Source: Streptomyces sp. (lineage in GTDB: Bacteria > Actinomycetota > Actinomycetes > Streptomycetales > Streptomycetaceae). Taken from it: a DNA stretch of 64,000 nucleotides. Where the stretch lies: positions 62,001 to 126,000 of the forward strand of contig NZ_JAEKKT010000133.1 of assembly GCF_019510245.1 (NCBI RefSeq). The letters run 5' to 3'. Position numbers and translations under genes: made by a program. This document shows, in pieces, positions 56,557-64,000 of this stretch. Positions within the stretch are counted from its first letter, which is position 1. The number at the start of each line of letters is the position of its first letter. The notes under the pieces were generated by a model. It searched no databases. It saw only the letters and a list, made by a program, of their open reading frames with translations, and was not told the DNA's origin.

Positions 56557-56814
56557 ATGCACACGGCGCAGTGGAAGGTGAACCTCAACCTCTTCGAGGA
56601 AGACGACGGAACGACCAAGGCACGTGCGGTGCTGGAGACCGGAACCACATCGCTCACCGCCCACGGCAGTGCGCACTGCCGCCCGACGGACCGCAACGTG
56701 CCGGAGATCGGCGACGAACTGGCGGCGGGCCGGGCCATGAACGACCTGTCCCAGCAGCTGCTGCGCATCGCCGAACAGGACATCCAGAGTGTGGCGGCGG
56801 ACCAGCCACTGTGA
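56557..56814 (+). CDS. DUF1876-family small protein
   Basis: GAGGAGG precedes ATG 56557. The 85-aa protein reads MHTAQWKVNLNLFEEDDGTT, KARAVLETG and DELAAGRAMNDLSQQLLRIA. This is the DUF1876 pattern, a small alpha/beta protein common in the dormancy regulon of Streptomyces, with no known activity. It is followed after 16 bp by the DUF1918-HTH-PNPOx gene, so both are probably on one mRNA. Confidence 0.88.
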   Translation: MHTAQWKVNLNLFEEDDGTTKARAVLETGTTSLTAHGSAHCRPTDRNVPEIGDELAAGRAMNDLSQQLLRIAEQDIQSVAADQPL

Positions 56815-56830
56815 GGAGAGGGCGGCGATC

Positions 56831-57700
56831 ATGCGAGCTCACCTCGGCGACCAGCTCGTCATCGAAAGCCCGGCCACCGGCGCCACCCGCCGCGACGGGG
56901 AGATCGTCGGCCTCCACCACGAGGACGGCACGCCTCCCTACGACGTGCGCTGGTCGGATTCGGACGAGATCACCCTCGTCTTTCCCGGGCCCGACGCACA
57001 CATCCACCACCTGGAGACCGGCCCCGCGCCCCCTCCGCCGCCGGCCGGAGCAGCCAACCCCGGTGACATCGGCCGGCGGGTGACCGCTGCGCGGCTGCGC
57101 CGGGGGCTCACCCGGGAGGAGACGGCCGCTCGCGCCGGGATGGCTCCGGCTTACCTCGCCTACCTGGAGGAGCAGCCCGCGACCCCGACCCTCGCGACCC
57201 TCATCAGGCTGGCCGACGCGCTCGGTACCAGCGTCGACGCACTCCACGGCGGCGGCGTCGAACTACCGCCCGGACAGGGGCACGCCCTGTTCCGCCCCCG
57301 GCTGCTCGACCTCGGTCCGGACGAGTGCCGGGCCCTGCTCTCCACGCACGGGATCGGACGCGTCACGCTGTCGACGCCGGACGGCGGGCCGGCGGTCGTG
57401 CCCGTCAACTACGACGTCATCGACGGCGCCATCGTCTTCCGTACCGCGCCCGGTTCCGTCACCGCCCTCACCGTGGACGAGGACGTCGCCTTCGAGGTCG
57501 ATCACGTCGACGAGGCGCTGAGCCGGGGCTGGAGCGTGCTCGCCGTCGGTCACGCGAGCGTCGTGACCCGGCCCGAGGTGGTCCGCGGACTCGTGCGGCG
57601 CGCTCACACCACCCCCTGGGCGGGCGACGAGCGGGCGATGTGGGTGTCGATCCGGCCCAGGAGCCTGACGGGCCGTCGCATCGCACCGGCGGACCAGTAG
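56831..57700 (+). CDS. DUF1918, HTH-XRE and PNPOx-like three-domain protein
   Basis: ATG 56831 has GAGGAGAGG upstream; 289 aa. N-terminal DUF1918 (residues 1-60: MRAHLGDQLVIESPATGATR, RDGEIVGLHHEDGTPPYDVR), then a Pro-rich joint, an XRE helix-turn-helix (about 78-138: RLRRGLTREETAARAGMAPA) and a PNPOx-like split barrel (about 150-280: CRALLSTHGIGRVTL, VVPVNYDVIDGAIVF). DUF1918 alone is usually a separate 60-aa stress protein, so this is a fusion of a common dormancy-regulon protein with a regulator. Compare the two-domain version at 53122. Cofactor and target unknown. Confidence 0.88.
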   Translation: MRAHLGDQLVIESPATGATRRDGEIVGLHHEDGTPPYDVRWSDSDEITLVFPGPDAHIHHLETGPAPPPPPAGAANPGDIGRRVTAARLRRGLTREETAARAGMAPAYLAYLEEQPATPTLATLIRLADALGTSVDALHGGGVELPPGQGHALFRPRLLDLGPDECRALLSTHGIGRVTLSTPDGGPAVVPVNYDVIDGAIVFRTAPGSVTALTVDEDVAFEVDHVDEALSRGWSVLAVGHASVVTRPEVVRGLVRRAHTTPWAGDERAMWVSIRPRSLTGRRIAPADQ

Positions 57701-57752
57701 CCGGCCGGCACGAGGGCCGCCTCGGTCCACAGCGGTCGTGAGCGAGCGCCGG

Positions 57753-57788
57753 GGCGGGTCTCGCCGGGACGGGCCGGTGAGACCCGCC
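57753..57788. terminator. Bidirectional hairpin between convergent genes
   Basis: GGCGGGTCTC (57753-57762) pairs perfectly with GAGACCCGCC (57779-57788) around a 16-base loop. It lies between the stops of the HTH-PNPOx gene and the flavodoxin gene. Confidence 0.65.
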
Positions 57789-57801
57789 GGCGGGCGCAGG
57801 G

Positions 57802-58296
57802 TCAGTTCCTCAGCTCCGCCGCGATCCCGGACGCCCACGCCCGTACGGCGTCGAAGTCCCGGAAGTCCCCGCCCTTCCCGGCCCGCACGATCCTCCGGGC
57901 CAGCCATCCGTCCGCGTCCTCTTCGAGGCAGCCCCCGAAGGTGACGTGCCCCCGGGCGCGCAGGTCCTGCATCGCGCGGCGCACCGCGCGCACGGGCGGG
58001 ATGTCCCGCCCGGCGGCGGAGTCGTCGAGCGGGCCGCTGCTGAAGAACCACACGGGCCGCTCGGCGAGGTCGCTGCGGTGGCGGCGGACGAACGTCCGGG
58101 CCTCCTTGTGCCAGCGGCCGGCGTACAGCCCGCCGCCGACCACGACCGCGTCGTACCGGCTCACGAAGGGCACGGACGCGGCTCGCATCGTCTCGACGGT
58201 CAGCCCCTTCTCGCGCAGCGCGTCGGCGATCGACTCGGCGATGTGCGCCGTCGATCCGTTCCTGCTGCCGTACGTCACCAACACCGTGCCGGCCAT
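57802..58296 (-). CDS. Flavodoxin-domain protein
   Basis: The 164-aa protein begins VLVTYGSRNGSTAHIAESIA, the FMN phosphate-binding loop of flavodoxins (T-x-x-x-S-x-N-x-T). Further sites are VVVGGGLYAGRWH and WFFSSGPLDD. It resembles the protoporphyrinogen-oxidase-like HemG/flavodoxin group (long-chain with C-terminal GGDFRDFDAVRAWA). It probably transfers electrons in the cytoplasm, perhaps to quinones. Last gene of the leftward series GNAT-ligase, CBS-BON, flavodoxin with gaps of 20 and 16 bp. Confidence 0.9.
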   Translation of the reverse strand: MAGTVLVTYGSRNGSTAHIAESIADALREKGLTVETMRAASVPFVSRYDAVVVGGGLYAGRWHKEARTFVRRHRSDLAERPVWFFSSGPLDDSAAGRDIPPVRAVRRAMQDLRARGHVTFGGCLEEDADGWLARRIVRAGKGGDFRDFDAVRAWASGIAAELRN

Positions 58297-58312
58297 GGTG
58301 AGGCTCCCCCTC

Positions 58313-59041
58313 TCAGAGTCCGCGCAGCCAGTCGTCGGCCGCGCCGTGCAGCGCCTGCTCCTCGCGGATGCGGGCGTCGTCCAGGCGGTAGGTCAGTCTG
58401 TCGATCACGTCGACCACGCCGTCGATCTGACGGGTCATGGAGACGGCGATCTCGGTCTCGGCCTTGCGCTCCATGTGGCCCGTGAGCGTGACGACACCCT
58501 CGGCCACGGCCACGGCGACGCTGCGCGGCGGCAGCCACAGGGCGCGGACGAGGACTTCGTCGACCACCTCGTCCCGGATCTCGTCGTCGGGGCGCAGGAA
58601 CACCTGGAGCAGGTCGCGCCGGGTGACGATGCCGACCAGCCGGTCCTCCTCGTCCAGGACGGGGAGCCGTTCCACACTGCGCTCGGCCATGGTGCGGGCC
58701 GCCTCGACGATGGTGTTCTCGGCGTGGACCGTGACCGGCGGGTCCGACATCAGGTCTCCGGCCGTGCGGGCCCGCGCCTTCGCCGCCTGCCTCCTGGCGC
58801 TGCGCGTCAGCCGGCCGAGCGGTGCCCGGTCCTTCGCCCCGTAGGGGCCCGGGGCGGTGGCCTGGCGGGCCATCAGGTCCGTCTCGGAGACGACCCCGAT
58901 GACCTTGTCGTCGTCGTCGATCACCGGGAGTCCGCTGATCCTGTGGTCGGCCAGGAGGCGCGCGACCTCCTTGAACGGCGTGCTGTAGGCGGCGTGGACG
59001 ACGTCCGTGGTCATCACGGAGCCCACCTTGTCGTGCCTCAT
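58313..59041 (-). CDS. CBS-pair and BON domain protein (second copy)
   Basis: GAGGAGGG precedes ATG 59041; 242 aa. CBS 1 at about residues 6-62 (VGSVMTTDVVHAAYSTPFKE), CBS 2 at about 95-150 (DLMSDPPVTVHAENTIVEAA), BON at about 165-235 (VAVAVAEGVVTLTGHMERKA). Between the CBS motifs is a basic linker (RLTRSARRQAAKARARTA). It shares the plan of the gene at 52167. Probably an adenylate sensor. Co-transcribed with the GNAT-ligase gene. Confidence 0.92.
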   Translation of the reverse strand: MRHDKVGSVMTTDVVHAAYSTPFKEVARLLADHRISGLPVIDDDDKVIGVVSETDLMARQATAPGPYGAKDRAPLGRLTRSARRQAAKARARTAGDLMSDPPVTVHAENTIVEAARTMAERSVERLPVLDEEDRLVGIVTRRDLLQVFLRPDDEIRDEVVDEVLVRALWLPPRSVAVAVAEGVVTLTGHMERKAETEIAVSMTRQIDGVVDVIDRLTYRLDDARIREEQALHGAADDWLRGL

Positions 59042-59061
59042 CTCGGTTCCCTCCTCGACCC

Positions 59062-61758
59062 TCAGCGGAGTCGGCGCAGATAGGGGTCCTGCGGCCGGCG
59101 CGGCAGCAGTCGCACCCGTGCGTCGAGCACGGTGACGGCGTCCGGTGTGGCCAGGACGGGGTTGAAGTCGGCCTCGGCGAGCTGCGGCAGGTCCGCGGCC
59201 ATCCGGGACAGCCGCTGCAGCAGCTGCTCCAGGGCTCCGAGGTCGACGGGTCCGGTGCCGCGGGTGCCGAGGAGCAGGGGGGCGCAGCGCGGGGACGTGA
59301 TCAGGTCGTGCACGTCGTGGTCGGTGAGCGGGGCCGGCCGGGCAGCGTGGTCGGCGAGTACCTCGGTGGCCGTACCGCCGAGCCCGAACAGTACGAGCGG
59401 GCCGAACACCTCGTCCTGGACGACGCCGGCGAACAGTTCGGTGCCGCGCCGGGCGAGCGACTGGACGACCACTCCGGTCATCAGGTGGCCGAAGCGGGTC
59501 TCCAGGTCCCGGAAGGCTGCGCGGACCTGCGCCTCGCCGCGCAGGTCGAGGTGGACCGCCCGCTCCTCGCTCTTGTGGACGAGGCCGGGCCAGTGGGCCT
59601 TCATGACGACCCGGCCGTCGGCGCCGCTCAGCCGGCCGGCGGCGCGCACGGCGTCGTCCTCGGTCTCGGCCCAGGCCCACGGGATCTGCGGGATGCCGTA
59701 GCAGGCGAGCAGGTCGGCGCAGGTGCGCGGGTCGAGCCAGCCGCCGTCCGGGTGCGCGGCCAGGTAGGCGTCCGCGACGGTGCGGGCGTGCCCGGTGTCG
59801 ACGTCGAGGGCCGGTACGGTGCCGGCCGGGCGGGCCAGCCAGGCCGCGCGGTCGGCCGCATGGGTCAGCGCCCGTGCGGCCGCCTGCGGTTCGGCGTAGG
59901 ACGGGATGCTGCCGCCCTCGTCGGCGGCGGGCAGCAGCTTCACCGGCAGGTCCTGCTCCAGGCATACGGCGAGGACCGGCTTGGGCCTGCGGCCGGGCGC
60001 CGCGGTGAGGGCGCGTATCAGGTGGTCGCCGGTCGCGGTGGCGAGGGCGGTGGGGACCAGGGCCACCAGGACGGCGTCGACGCCGGGGTACTCCATGAGC
60101 GCGTCGACGCAGTCCGTGAGCTGCTCCTCGGTCACGGCGGCGGTGGCGTCGACCGGGTTGCCGACGGCGGCCCCTTCGGGCAGCGCGGCCAGCAGCCGGT
60201 CGGTCGTCGCCGGGGTGAACGGCGGCAGGTCGAGCCCCGCCTCGGCGCAGGCGTCGGCGGCCAGGACCCCGGCGCCGCCCGCGTTGGTGACGACGGCGAC
60301 GCGGTTGCCCTCCGGCAGTGTCTGGGAGTGGAGCAGTGCGGCCGCTTCGAGGAGTTCGCCGACCGAGCTGGTGGCGGTGATGCCGGCCTGGGTGAACAGG
60401 GCCCTGCGGGTCATGGTGGGGGTGGCGGCCGCCGCGGTGTGCGAGGCGGCGGCCCGCCGGCCGGCCGTGGACCGGCCGGCGTCCACGGTCAGCACCGGCA
60501 TCCGGCGGGCCACCCGGCGGGCGGTACGGGAGAACGCGCGGGGGTTGCCGAAGGACTCCAGGTGCAGCAGGGCGAGGTCGGTGCGGCCGTCGGTCTCCCA
60601 CCACTGGAGCATGTCGTTGCCGCTGACGTCGTACTTGTCGCCGAGCGAGACGAAGGAGGACACGCCGATGCCGAGCCGGGACAGGCCGTCCAGCAGGGCG
60701 ATGCCGATGCCTCCGGACTGGACGGCGACACCGGCGCTGCCGGGGCGCGGGTGGCCGTCGGCGAAGGTGGCGTCGAGGCGCAGGCCGGGCTCGGTGTGGG
60801 AGATGCCGAGACAGTTGGGGCCGACGAGCCGCATGCCGTAGGTGTGGCAGGTGGTGTGCAGCGCCTGCGCCTGGTCGGGGTCGAGGCCCGAGGTGACGAC
60901 GAGGAGGGCGCGGACGCCGGCCTTGCCGCACTCCTCCGCGGTGACCGGGACCGCCGCCGCGGGGACCGCCACGACCACCAGGTCCGGGGTCCTGGGCAGG
61001 GCGCTGACGGACGGGTGGCAGGGAACGCCGAGGACCGAGGTCACGCCGGGGTTCACGGCGAAGAGGCGACCGGTGTAGCCGCCGGAGTGGATGTGGTGGA
61101 GGATCGCCCGGCCGACCGAGCCCGGTCTGCGTCCGGCGCCGACGACGGCGACCGCCTCCGGGCACAGCAGCGGCCGCAGACTCGCCACGTCCGCGGAGCG
61201 GCCCCGGGACTCGACGGCCGAGAGGTAGGCGTCGTCCTGGTCCAGGTGGATCGTGCAGCGCGTCTCCGTGCCCTCGAAGCGGCGGGCGGTACGCAGGCCG
61301 AGGTCGGCGAAGAGCCGGAGCACCTCGCGGTTCTCGCTCAGGGCGTCGGCCGTGAAGACGGTGATGCCGTCGGCACGGGCCGCCGAGACCAGGTGCTCGA
61401 CGAGGAGCGTGCCGACCCCGCGGTGATGCAGTCCGTCGGCCACGGCGACGGAGATCTCCGCCGAGTCCTCGCCGCTCTCTCCCTCGTCGTACTCGGCGAG
61501 CCCGAGCACCCGGCCCCGCGTCTCGGCCAGCAGCGCCCGGTAGCCGGGACGGGCCGGGGCACACGCCCGGTCGGCGGCCGTCTCGGCCGAGCGCCGGCTC
61601 ACCGAGAAGAACCTCAGGCGGAGGTTCTCCGCGGACATCTCGTCGTAGAACCCCTTCAGCCGGTCGTGGTCGCCGGAGGTCACGGGCCGGATGCACACGG
61701 TGGTGCCGTCCGCGAGCAACGCGTGGGCGGGGGATCGTTCGAGCAGGAAATCGGTCAT
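59062..61758 (-). CDS. GNAT-acyl-CoA synthetase (NDP-forming) fusion, protein acetyltransferase type
   Basis: GGAGGAG before ATG 61758; 898 aa. Order: GNAT acetyltransferase at about residues 20-165 (acetyl-CoA loop HHRGVGTLLVEHL), CoA-binding Rossmann domain about 200-300 (VVGAGRRPGSVG), succinyl-CoA-ligase-like domain about 310-480 (SASHT-type segment AAASHTAAAATP) and ATP-grasp about 655-890 (VMKAHWPGLVHKSE). This is the PatZ/Pat group, which acetylates acetyl-CoA synthetase and other proteins, but with the GNAT part first rather than last. A DevR-like palindrome (61838-61851) lies 80 bp upstream. Confidence 0.9.
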   Translation of the reverse strand: MTDFLLERSPAHALLADGTTVCIRPVTSGDHDRLKGFYDEMSAENLRLRFFSVSRRSAETAADRACAPARPGYRALLAETRGRVLGLAEYDEGESGEDSAEISVAVADGLHHRGVGTLLVEHLVSAARADGITVFTADALSENREVLRLFADLGLRTARRFEGTETRCTIHLDQDDAYLSAVESRGRSADVASLRPLLCPEAVAVVGAGRRPGSVGRAILHHIHSGGYTGRLFAVNPGVTSVLGVPCHPSVSALPRTPDLVVVAVPAAAVPVTAEECGKAGVRALLVVTSGLDPDQAQALHTTCHTYGMRLVGPNCLGISHTEPGLRLDATFADGHPRPGSAGVAVQSGGIGIALLDGLSRLGIGVSSFVSLGDKYDVSGNDMLQWWETDGRTDLALLHLESFGNPRAFSRTARRVARRMPVLTVDAGRSTAGRRAAASHTAAAATPTMTRRALFTQAGITATSSVGELLEAAALLHSQTLPEGNRVAVVTNAGGAGVLAADACAEAGLDLPPFTPATTDRLLAALPEGAAVGNPVDATAAVTEEQLTDCVDALMEYPGVDAVLVALVPTALATATGDHLIRALTAAPGRRPKPVLAVCLEQDLPVKLLPAADEGGSIPSYAEPQAAARALTHAADRAAWLARPAGTVPALDVDTGHARTVADAYLAAHPDGGWLDPRTCADLLACYGIPQIPWAWAETEDDAVRAAGRLSGADGRVVMKAHWPGLVHKSEERAVHLDLRGEAQVRAAFRDLETRFGHLMTGVVVQSLARRGTELFAGVVQDEVFGPLVLFGLGGTATEVLADHAARPAPLTDHDVHDLITSPRCAPLLLGTRGTGPVDLGALEQLLQRLSRMAADLPQLAEADFNPVLATPDAVTVLDARVRLLPRRPQDPYLRRLR

Positions 61759-61837
61759 CGCGGTTCTCCTCCGAGTCGGCACTACGAGCATCCGGCGCGG
61801 CGCGGCCCGTTCGCATGGGCTGTCCGGGGCGACGCGA

Positions 61838-61851
61838 GGGCCGATCGGCCC
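61838..61851. promoter_or_regulatory. DevR/OsdR-like palindrome, perfect
   Basis: GGGCCGATCGGCCC is a perfect 14-bp palindrome, 80 bp before the GNAT-ligase operon. It is the best of the six sites. Confidence 0.65.
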
Positions 61852-62005
61852 TGATCAGACGGCTCCCCGTGTGTCGCTCCCGGGCGCCGACGACCAGCAG
61901 GCCGGCGGTGCGGGAGGCGGCGGCAGCACCCGGCGGGCGGGGCCGTCGTCGGGGCGGGGCTGAACGGCCGTGTCCGCAGCGGCCGCTGGGGTGCCCCGCC
62001 GGTGC

Positions 62006-62743
62006 TCAGCAGGCCGTCAGGCCAACCGCACGGAACTGCCCACGCACCCGCTCGACCAGTTCGGGCGGCGGGACGGGGGTGTCCCGCAGCGGGAAGGGAA
62101 TCCCGAGCGCCGTGTACTTCGGGGCCCCCAGTCTGTGGAACGGGAGCACGTCGACCCGCTGGACCGCGGGGAGTTCGGCGACGAAGCGGGCCAGGCCATC
62201 GACGGGCTCGGGGGCGTCGGTCCAGCCGGGGACCAGGACGTAGCGGATCCACATCGGGACGCCGAGGCGGTCGAGGCGGGTGGCGAAGTTCAGGGTGGGG
62301 GTGAGTTCGCCGCCGGTGAGGGCGCGGTAGGCGGGGACGTCGAAGGACTTGATGTCGAGCAGGACCAGGTCGGTGTCGGCGAGGAGCCCGTCGGTGGCAC
62401 GGGCACCGAGGAAGCCCGAGGTGTCGAGCGCGGTGTGCAGGCCGGCCTCCTTGCAGCGGCGCAGTACGGCCCCCGCGAAGGCCGACTGGAGCAGCGGTTC
62501 GCCGCCGGTGAGGGTGACCCCGCCGCCGGCCGCGGTCACGAAGGCACGGTACTTCTCGATCTCCGCCATCACCTCGTCGACGGTCGCCTCCTTGCCGTCG
62601 CGCATGTGCCAGGTGTCGGGGTTGGCGCAGTAGAGGCAGCGCAGCGGGCAGCCGCTGAGGAAGAGGACGAACCGGGTCCCGGGACCGTCCACGCCGGTGG
62701 ACAGGTCCCAGGAGTGGATCCGGCCGCGCACCACGGTGCTCAC
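62006..62743 (-). CDS. pflA: Pyruvate formate-lyase activating enzyme
   Basis: Start is GTG 62743, overlapping the PflB stop by 4 bp (GTGA). The 245-aa radical-SAM enzyme has the cluster motif CPLRCLYC, the glycine-rich [14 protein letters not shown] and the family segment [18 protein letters not shown]. It uses S-adenosylmethionine to form the glycyl radical on PflB in the absence of oxygen. Overlap with pflB ensures paired synthesis. Length and motifs are those of PflA proper and not of the longer glycerol-dehydratase activators. Confidence 0.95.
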   Translation of the reverse strand: MSTVVRGRIHSWDLSTGVDGPGTRFVLFLSGCPLRCLYCANPDTWHMRDGKEATVDEVMAEIEKYRAFVTAAGGGVTLTGGEPLLQSAFAGAVLRRCKEAGLHTALDTSGFLGARATDGLLADTDLVLLDIKSFDVPAYRALTGGELTPTLNFATRLDRLGVPMWIRYVLVPGWTDAPEPVDGLARFVAELPAVQRVDVLPFHRLGAPKYTALGIPFPLRDTPVPPPELVERVRGQFRAVGLTAC

Positions 62744-64000
62744 AGCGATCCGTGGAAGGTGCGGCTGATCACGTCGAGCTGCTGTTCCCGGGTCAGGCGG
62801 ACGAAGTTGACGGCGTATCCGGAGACCCGGATGGTCAGGTCCGGGTGGTTCTCCGGGTGTTCCATCGCGTCTTCCAGGGTGGTCCGGTCGACGACGTTGA
62901 CGTTCATGTGGAAGCCGCCGGCCGCCGTGTAGGCGTCGAGGACGCCGGCCAGGTTGCCCGCGCGTTCGGCCGGGTTGTGGCCGAGGCCCTCGGGCGTGAC
63001 GGTCGTGGTCAGGGAGATGCCGTCCCGGGCCTGCTCGTACGGCAGTTTGGCCACCGAGAGCGCGGAGGCGGCGACGCCGTGACGGTCGCGGCCGTTCATC
63101 GGGTTGGCACCGGGGGCGAAGGGCTCTCCGGCACGGCGGCCGTCGGGGGTGTTGCCGGTGTGCTTGCCGTAGACGACGTTCGAGGTGATGGTGAGGACGG
63201 ACAGGGTGTGCTCGGCGTCGCGGTAGGCGGGGTACTGGCGGACCTTCGCCATGAAGGACTCCACCAGTCCGACGGCGATGTCGTCGGCGCGGTCGTCGTT
63301 GTTGCCGTACGCCGGGAAGTCGCCCTCGGTGCGGAAGTCGACGGCGAGCCCGGTGGCGTCCCGGAACACCTTCACCCGGGCGTACTTGACGGCGGACAGG
63401 CTGTCCGCGGCGACCGAGAAACCGGCGATGCCGCACGCCATGAAGCGGTGCACGGGGTAGTCGTGCAGAGCCATCTCGATGCGTTCGTAGGCGTACTTGT
63501 CGTGCATGTAGTGGATGACGTTGAGTGCGTTGACGTACGTCCGGGCCAGCCAGTCCAGGACGTGGTCGTAAGCCGCCGACAGTTCCTCGTGGTCGAGGTA
63601 CTCCCCGGTCAGCGGGGGCATGGAGGGCGCGACTTGTTCGCCGGTCATCTCGTCGCGGCCGCCGTTGACCGCGTACAGCAGCGCCTTGGCGAGGTTGACC
63701 CGGGCACCGAAGAACTGCATCTGCCGGCCGACCTGCATCGCCGACACGCAGCAGGCGATCGCGGTGTCGTCGCCGGTACGCGGACGCATCAGCTCGTCGG
63801 ACTCGTACTGGACGGCGCTGGTGTCGACCGAGACCCGGGCGCAGAACTCCTTGAAACCGGCGGGCAGCCGGGGAGACCAGAGGACGGTCAGGTTGGGTTC
63901 CGGGGCGGGGCCGAGGTTGTACAGGGTCTGGAGGAACCGGAAGGAGGTGCGGGTGACCAGGGTGCGGCCGTCCTCGCCCATGCCGCCGATGGACTCCGTA
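62740..64000 (-). CDS. pflB: Formate C-acetyltransferase (pyruvate formate-lyase), 5' end outside window
   Basis: About 420 C-terminal residues are in the window; the frame runs on beyond 64000 ([20 protein letters not shown]). The catalytic Cys-Cys pair is in [15 protein letters not shown] and the glycyl-radical site in [11 protein letters not shown] near the end. NPMNGRD and [10 protein letters not shown] are also typical of true PFL. It splits pyruvate with CoA to acetyl-CoA and formate and works only without oxygen. With the acetyl-CoA-linked GNAT-ligase and alcohol dehydrogenase it could support survival of an aerobic actinomycete under oxygen limitation. Confidence 0.95.
   Translation of the reverse strand, partial: TESIGGMGEDGRTLVTRTSFRFLQTLYNLGPAPEPNLTVLWSPRLPAGFKEFCARVSVDTSAVQYESDELMRPRTGDDTAIACCVSAMQVGRQMQFFGARVNLAKALLYAVNGGRDEMTGEQVAPSMPPLTGEYLDHEELSAAYDHVLDWLARTYVNALNVIHYMHDKYAYERIEMALHDYPVHRFMACGIAGFSVAADSLSAVKYARVKVFRDATGLAVDFRTEGDFPAYGNNDDRADDIAVGLVESFMAKVRQYPAYRDAEHTLSVLTITSNVVYGKHTGNTPDGRRAGEPFAPGANPMNGRDRHGVAASALSVAKLPYEQARDGISLTTTVTPEGLGHNPAERAGNLAGVLDAYTAAGGFHMNVNVVDRTTLEDAMEHPENHPDLTIRVSGYAVNFVRLTREQQLDVISRTFHGSL

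Overview
The window is very GC-rich, with codon usage, ribosome-binding sites and gene content of a Streptomyces-like actinomycete: an SsgA-family protein, several SpoIIE-type phosphatases, MmyB-like XRE regulators, a CebR-type cellulase regulon, and a block of universal-stress, CBS/BON and pyruvate formate-lyase genes. About 18 loci are truncated, internally deleted or frameshifted, and two insertion-sequence remnants are present. This looks like an accessory, possibly chromosome-arm region undergoing decay. Several single-base frameshifts could instead be sequencing errors.

Layout. 1-3.6 kb: remains of a copper-resistance area (membrane protein, CsoR-like operator, broken copper P-ATPase, M56 protease overlapping a BlaI tail). 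4.1-5.6 kb: divergent TetR/short-chain dehydrogenase pair with two palindromic operators. 5.7-8.4 kb: broken IS630-type element, DinB-like gene, IS701-type remnant. 8.6-14.4 kb: a compact leftward cluster (208-aa protein of unknown function, DyP peroxidase, DUF4331 protein, TPR protein, internally deleted alcohol dehydrogenase) facing a TetR gene across a 49-bp inverted repeat. 14.6-16.1 kb: broken P450 and alcohol dehydrogenase. 16.1-24.1 kb: three large sensor/SpoIIE phosphatases with another TetR.

24.3-35 kb: leftward operon CYP102-type P450/reductase fusion, zinc alcohol dehydrogenase, TetR; a divergent TetR; NIPSNAP and SsgA-like genes; a small secreted protein; and a ferredoxin, ferredoxin reductase, P450 operon. 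The same 15-bp palindrome (CCATACGnCGTATGG) lies in the CYP102/TetR intergenic region and again between the secreted-protein and ferredoxin genes, suggesting one TetR regulon with two P450 systems. 35-36.7 kb: chimeric decayed genes. 36.9-42.8 kb: cellulase locus (intact GH6 and GH12, remnants of GH5 and GH48, LacI/CebR-like regulator) with five TGGGAGCGCTCCCA-type boxes.

42.8-50.5 kb: small metabolic genes (alpha/beta hydrolase, SnoaL-like, DJ-1/PfpI-like, DUF2255, Na+/H+ antiporter, truncated aldo/keto reductase) among three MmyB-like regulators, two of them broken, with a repeated GGGG-N10/11-CCCC motif nearby. 50.6-64 kb: a stress/dormancy-type block (two universal stress proteins, two CBS-BON proteins, two HTH-PNPOx fusions, alcohol dehydrogenase, DUF1876 and DUF1918 proteins, flavodoxin, GNAT/acyl-CoA synthetase fusion, PflA and PflB). 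A GGGCC-N4-GGCCC-like palindrome precedes most of its transcription units, as a DevR/OsdR-type hypoxia regulator would require.
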